NCBI GenBank assembly: GCA_020091685.1
Contig: CM034595.1
Coordinates: forward strand, 10,960,025 to 11,024,024
Length of the DNA: 64,000 bases
Origin: Lutjanus erythropterus
Taxonomy: Eukaryota; Chordata; Actinopteri; Lutjaniformes; Lutjanidae
Direction: 5' to 3'
Numbering within the stretch: position 1 is the first letter of the stretch; every line of letters begins with the position of its first letter. This document shows positions 59,625 through 64,000 of the stretch, piece after piece. A program made the translations under genes and the position numbers. A model generated the notes under the pieces. The model did no database searches. It worked only from the letters and a program-made list of their open reading frames with translations, and had not been told where the DNA came from.

Positions 59625-61234
59625 CTTAAGTCTGCTTTTAGTAATTCAGGTTACACATTTTGAGCTCTACAAATGGGAGAAATTACACTAAAAAATAATC
59701 AAGCTTTGTTGTTTTGCCTCTATATCATTCAAGGTGGCCTCCAAGAATTGTCAATTTTATTAACGCCTCTCAATCCTTTGATATATCTTCACTGGATCCA
59801 GCAAAGAATTAAGTCCCCTGCATCTCTCAGGTGATAACCAACTCAACCAGCCTGCAAAATGTGCCAAAAAATAATCATCTTCTTGGCGAAGCTCATATAC
59901 AAATTTTCACATCCTCTCCTGGAAACCCTATTTCACATACCTTCTTCTCATGATATAGAAATGATTTGCTCTGCTTCACATTGTCCTCTTCCAGTAGCTG
60001 CGGTGTATAGAAGTTTAAAAATAGCCCAGCACAGCACAGCTCAGCTCAGCTTGGTTCAGTTCATTTTGCCATAGCAATGTGAATCATCCTCTACTTTCAT
60101 CTCCGAGTTTCAGCCAAGCATGGCAATCTTCATTTTCCTCCCCGTGCTCTTTTCCTTTTTTTTTTTTTCTTCCTCTCATAGATGTGCTGATGTTTGATAT
60201 GGAGGAAGGAGCTAAAATGGAAGGGAAATTAAGACTGGAAGGTTAAGTAACCTTGGCCAGGTTTGACAGACACAATACTGCCGACGTCTGATTAGAATCC
60301 ATACTCACAGACAGTAGCGCGCTGAGGTCATTTACTGTATATACGTGTGGGTGGTAGCTGTAGAGGTGGGGGGGGGGGGCTCTCGCTGTGTATGTGTGTG
60401 TGCGTGTGTGTGCAAATAGGCATCAGTCCTTGTAAACAGTTGGAGGTTTATAGAGAAAAAGCTGTGAAGATGAAAGACACCCACCCCCTGTCCTCTATCA
60501 CCTACCTCTTCCTGCAAACACACACACACACACACACACACTTTCTCTCTATCTCTCCGTCTCTGTGTCTCTCCCACGTCCTCGCGCAGATTTACTGTCC
60601 CCTCTGTGACCAATTACCAGGGCCCAGTGTGTCGCAGAGACGGGGAGGAAACACCGTGAAGCAGAGCCACATAACGACGCCGCTGCTCATTACCGGAGGG
60701 CCGAGACGAGTCACCGTGATGCTCGCAACACGAATTAGCGCTCGCGTCTTACGTGCTGCATGCCTTAGCACACCGCTAATCAGTACATACACACACACTG
60801 ATTGGTTTTAACACCGGTTGTCAACTTTACCGCAGATTGGAGGGAAACGTGTACGCACACAATCACAAACACAGGGTGCTGGAAATAAGACGCCGCTTGA
60901 AGTCAGCACAAGGAGGAACAGAGAGAGAGAGAGAGGACACACACACCTGAAACACAAACTTGTAACAATGTCCGATACGCGTTAACTGGCTTTTGAATTA
61001 TATACATTAAAATATCTGTTTCTAAACTGTTATTACAGAAAAAAAAAGATTAAATATCATGGTTCAAGGACTATTTTACTCACCAGCACAGTGCAGTAAT
61101 TTGATATATCATGGTTCTGAGGACACCATCCCTGCATGTTGTTTGATGGTTTTTAACATTTTCTGCGCTGCCGCCAAAATAAAAATAGCCTCTGACAAGC
61201 AGCCATGCCTGTTAAATCTGAATGATGATGGGTA
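59625..61234. other. Anonymous sequence with simple repeats
   Basis: A G run (60367-60380), TG-rich sequence (60388-60412) and a CA run (60517-60541). A GCACAGCTCAGCTCAGCTTGG stretch near 60032 is short and repetitive. No exon was recognised. Confidence 0.4.
60517..60541 (-). repeat. CA microsatellite
   Basis: About twelve CA units. Confidence 0.9.
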
Positions 61235-62322
61235 CACTCTGAGAACTAAGGGTTCCAAAGGGGTTCTTTCTGAAGGGCTGAGGAGCTACCCAGAACTATT
61301 TGCTTCTAAAGAGCCATTTTTTGAAGGATGGGTTTGTCAATGGCTCTTTGTAAAGCGAAGGGTTCCATTAAGAACCCTTTTCAATCCTTGAAGAAGTCTT
61401 TCATCAAGAGTTTTTGTACCATAATATAAAAGAGTTCTCTGTAAAGCCCCCTGGGTGGGTTCCAGGTAAAACCAATGAAATATAAAAAGTTTCTCAGTAG
61501 ACCCTCTCAGTGTGTTCTAAGTAAAACCCTTGGAATATAAAAAGATTCCCAGTAGAACACCCTGGGTCGGCTCTAGATAAATCCCTTTGATTAAACAAAG
61601 GTTCTTTTGAGAACCCCCTCAGTGTGTTATAGATAAAACCCTTAGAATAGAAAAAACTTCTTGGTAGAACCCCCTGGGTGGGTTCTTGATGGCACCCTTA
61701 GGTAGAATAGAGTTTCCAGAGAGGGTTCCGGGTGGACCCAATTCAACCATAAGAACGATTCTCTGTAGAACCTTTCAGGGGTTCTGGGTGATACCTTTCA
61801 CAGATGGTTCCTAGTGTAACCCCTTATTTTGGGTTCTCGGAAGGACTCTCTGAAGGGGTTCTAAGTGGAACCTTTATAAAAAGTTCTAACAGGAACTAAA
61901 AAGGGTTCTCTTATTGGGACAAGTGGAAGAACCCAGTGGTTCTAGTTAGTGTTATTAGACCATAAGAGCATAGAAAAAACCCTTGGAATATAAAAAAGGT
62001 TCTTGGTAGAACCCCTTGGTAAGCAATATATAAAACCCTTGAAATAAAAAAAGGTTCTCACTAGAACCCCCTCAGTGTGTTGTATTTAAAACCCTTGGAA
62101 TAGAAAAAGGTTCTCTGTGGAACCCCCTGAACGTGTTCTGGACAAAACTCCTTTAATACATAAAGGTTCTCGGGAGGATCCCTCAGGGTGGGGTGGGCTG
62201 TGGGTTCTTGCTGGTATCCTCAGAAGGGCAAAAGGCTCTGGATAGAGCCATCATGGTTCTCCTATGGGAACAAACTGAAGAACCTTTATTGGTTCCAGTT
62301 TGCACCTTTATTTCCAAGAGTG
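61235..62322 (+). mobile_element. AGAACC/GGTTCT-rich DNA element, copy 2 (longer)
   Basis: It begins CACTCTGAGAACTAAGGG and ends CACCTTTATTTCCAAGAGTG. The end, read in reverse, is CACTCTTGGAAATAAAGG, matching the start of copy 1 (CACTCTTAGAAATATAGG), so these are terminal inverted repeats. Some 12-15 diverged units follow a shared head (TTTCTGAAGGGCTGAGG). The structure fits a teleost MITE family with CACTCTTAAAAATAAAGG ends. No ORF. Confidence 0.75.
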
Positions 62323-63345
62323 TGGAGAGCAACAGAGCAGGAGACAGCAGAGAGACAGAGGACATAGAGGACTAATAGAAAAGACAGAAGGAGGAGACGG
62401 CAGAGAGTGAAGGGTAAACTATAAAATAGAGGCCCCGGGAAGAGACTTTAACTGGACTATCTGCTGGATCAGTGTTTAAAACTCAAGGGCAGCACAGGGG
62501 GGGAGTCTGTGGAGAGTCTATATTGATTCGTCATGATGACAATTGTCAAAGAGCGCCGTGGTGCTGCTGCTGGAATAAAAGCGGGACTGAAGTGAAAAGG
62601 GAGCGAGTGTTCTGGCTCGAGGCTCGGCTGACCTTCCAGCGCTGTGAAGGAGACGAGACCGCAGGGCTGAAATACGCTCTCTCTCTCTCTCTCTCCTCTC
62701 ATGTGTGCTTTCCCCTGTGCTCGCTCTACCGCCATCTGTGGTGCCTCCACTCAGCTCAGCTCGGTGCTTTTACTGCTTATCAGACACAATATTGCAGGCA
62801 GCGTTGCACAATATGGAACATGCCAACAAAACAGCTATGTGGAGTATTGATTTAATTCACAGTGACATGATTAACTACATGATTTGAAAATAATAATATA
62901 TTATCATCAATATCTATGATAATCATTATGGAGAGTTCAGCGGTATATAAGGTGTTATTTCGACCCTGTGTGTCCTTGATCTTTCTTCATCCTCTCTTGT
63001 CATTCTGCTCTCACACACTCACATTCTGTCTCAATGTCTCCATCTCATCTTGTCTCTTAAAAGCATTTCTGTCCTCAGAAAGCAGTGCTCAGCAGTTCTA
63101 AGTGGTATTGGAAATAATAAAATATGAAAGTTAAGCCATTAGTAAACTTTTTTTATGGTCAATACTGGGTTGGTTCACACAAATGCAAAAAGATACATTG
63201 TATCATTTACTTCCATGGTATAGAAACAGAGTGCCATTAAGTCCCGCCCACACCAGAGAGGAAAACAAATCATCGCTCTCCATTGACTTTGTATTGTGCA
63301 AAAGTGCCTCCTTGTCATTTCCATCTGCTTGAAAACTACAGAAAA
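62323..63345. other. Anonymous sequence
   Basis: A CT run lies at 62677-62694. No exon was recognised. The part from about 63180 may belong to the repeat that carries the THAP remnant. Confidence 0.35.
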
Positions 63346-63456
63346 ATGCCTAAAAGCTGCTGGGTGGTGGGATACACTACCAACTGGTTAAAGAGCCCAG
63401 AACAAACTTTTTATCAGCAACCAAACCAATACTCAGTGTGTCTCTTATTGCAGTAA
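63346..63456 (+). pseudogene. Decayed THAP-domain N-terminus (P-element-like or THAP gene fossil)
   Basis: A short open frame from ATG at 63346 to TAA at 63456 (36 codons) starts MPKSCWVVGY and continues TTNWLKSPEQTFYQQ. THAP zinc-finger proteins and fish P-element-like transposases start with MPKxC, then a second Cys about five residues later, then a basic stretch and a (K/T)FYRFP-like block. The first Cys is kept at residue 5. The expected second zinc Cys at residue 10 is Tyr, the FYRxP block is only FYQQP, and the frame stops long before the Cys/His pair and AVPTIF motif. It is therefore a broken fragment, not a working DNA-binding domain. Whether it came from a transposon or a host THAP gene cannot be told from this window. 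Confidence 0.6.
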
Positions 63457-64000
63457 GATTTTTTTTATTAAAACTCTTGATCTTGAAGCTAACTAAGCTA
63501 AGCAAGGGTTAGGGTTAGGGCATGGATGCAGGAGGAGTTCACCAAAATTGAACTCCACGCAACACAAAGATGCAAAATTGTGCATGTGTGACCACGACAT
63601 GATACTAAGTAGGAAGACTATGATTTCTGTAGGGAAAATAAACAAACATGAACAACCTTTAAGTCACTAAAATTCAACTTGGATCCATTTTTAATAGCTT
63701 CCTTGATCATTGTATATGATTGATAATAAAAATAAAAATGGGTGTGTGTGGGTGTGATCTTTTTTTTGGCTGCTGAAGTGGGACATGCCAGAAAATGTTT
63801 GAGAACCACTGGGTTAAATAATGATCCTGCATGGTGATTCGATCACATAACAAAGTATTTCACTCTGGCCATTCATCATTTCTCAAAGAAAAGCAGAAGG
63901 TGAGGAGAAGGGACACTGAGATAGCCGACAAAATTGATTTTGTCATTGTACCTTTTCCTCTGTGGGAGACATAAGATGCTAAAATAATTATTTGACAAGT
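63457..64000. other. Anonymous sequence
   Basis: Contains a 15-base GGGTTAGGGTTAGGG at 63506-63520 and a TG-like stretch near 63740. No exon was recognised. Confidence 0.35.

Larger units (their letters stand above)
58771..64000 (+). other. Partial intron downstream of the last visible convertase exon
   Basis: It starts at a GTGAGA donor. No exon with the expected end of the P domain (WxLxLYGT) was seen before 64000, so this is read as the 5' part of a further intron. It carries repeats and one THAP-domain remnant, listed separately. Confidence 0.6.

Noticed and set aside
60347-60811. 154-codon plus-strand frame
   Set aside because: It runs through G, TG and CA simple repeats; composition explains the openness.
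63506-63520. Telomere-like GGGTTAGGGTTAGGG
   Set aside because: Only two and a half units; too short to mean an interstitial telomere or fusion point.

Overview
The window looks like an ordinary vertebrate, almost certainly ray-finned fish (teleost, percomorph-like), nuclear chromosome. The evidence is spliced coding exons with GT-AG borders separated by large introns, abundant CA/TG microsatellites, and many short palindromic DNA-transposon derivatives (MITEs) whose ends I recognise as common in teleost genomes. There is no bacterial-style gene organisation, no operon, no CRISPR array, and no long open reading frame that reads as a real single-exon protein.

I find one gene, on the + strand: four internal exons of a subtilisin/kexin-family proprotein convertase. 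They lie at 14924-15037, 55141-55251, 55576-55669 and 58585-58770. All four have consensus splice sites and mutually compatible phases, and they join into one uninterrupted frame. It runs from the last helix of the catalytic domain (a TWRDVQH block) into the P/Homo B domain (LEHVQV, RGDL, HSWGE, GIWTL). The start of the gene, including the catalytic Asp/His/Ser exons, and its 3' end are outside the window. I cannot assign it to a named paralogue: the P-domain start resembles furin/PC4 (APQRRC), but overall it is divergent. Both flanks (1-14923 and 58771-64000) are partial introns of the same gene, and the intron 15038-55140 is about 40.1 kb.

The rest is intronic. Region by region: 1-14.9 kb carries several MITEs and dispersed repeats, including a large palindromic element at 13.3-13.9 kb. 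The 40-kb intron holds at least a dozen teleost repeats (second copy of the palindromic element at 16.9-17.3 kb, stepwise TACTT-type elements, a 740-bp inverted-repeat element at 32.7-33.4 kb, an AGAACC-rich element at 39.5-40.3 kb). It also holds a local family of imperfect duplications at 45.5-49.5 kb and several repeat-free, homeodomain-site-rich blocks that look like conserved regulatory sequence. The last 5 kb holds a MITE at 59.1-59.6 kb, a second, longer AGAACC element at 61.2-62.3 kb, and a decayed THAP-domain start at 63.35 kb, the most unusual item here.

I found no convincing undescribed multi-gene system. The items most worth a second look are the divergent convertase with Arg-to-Cys change beside its RGD, the THAP fossil, the paired AGAACC elements, the 45.5-49.5 kb duplication cluster, and a duplicated ~50-bp motif at 26.6 and 28.2 kb. 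Repeat identifications rest on recognition of family consensus by eye; none was checked by a database search.
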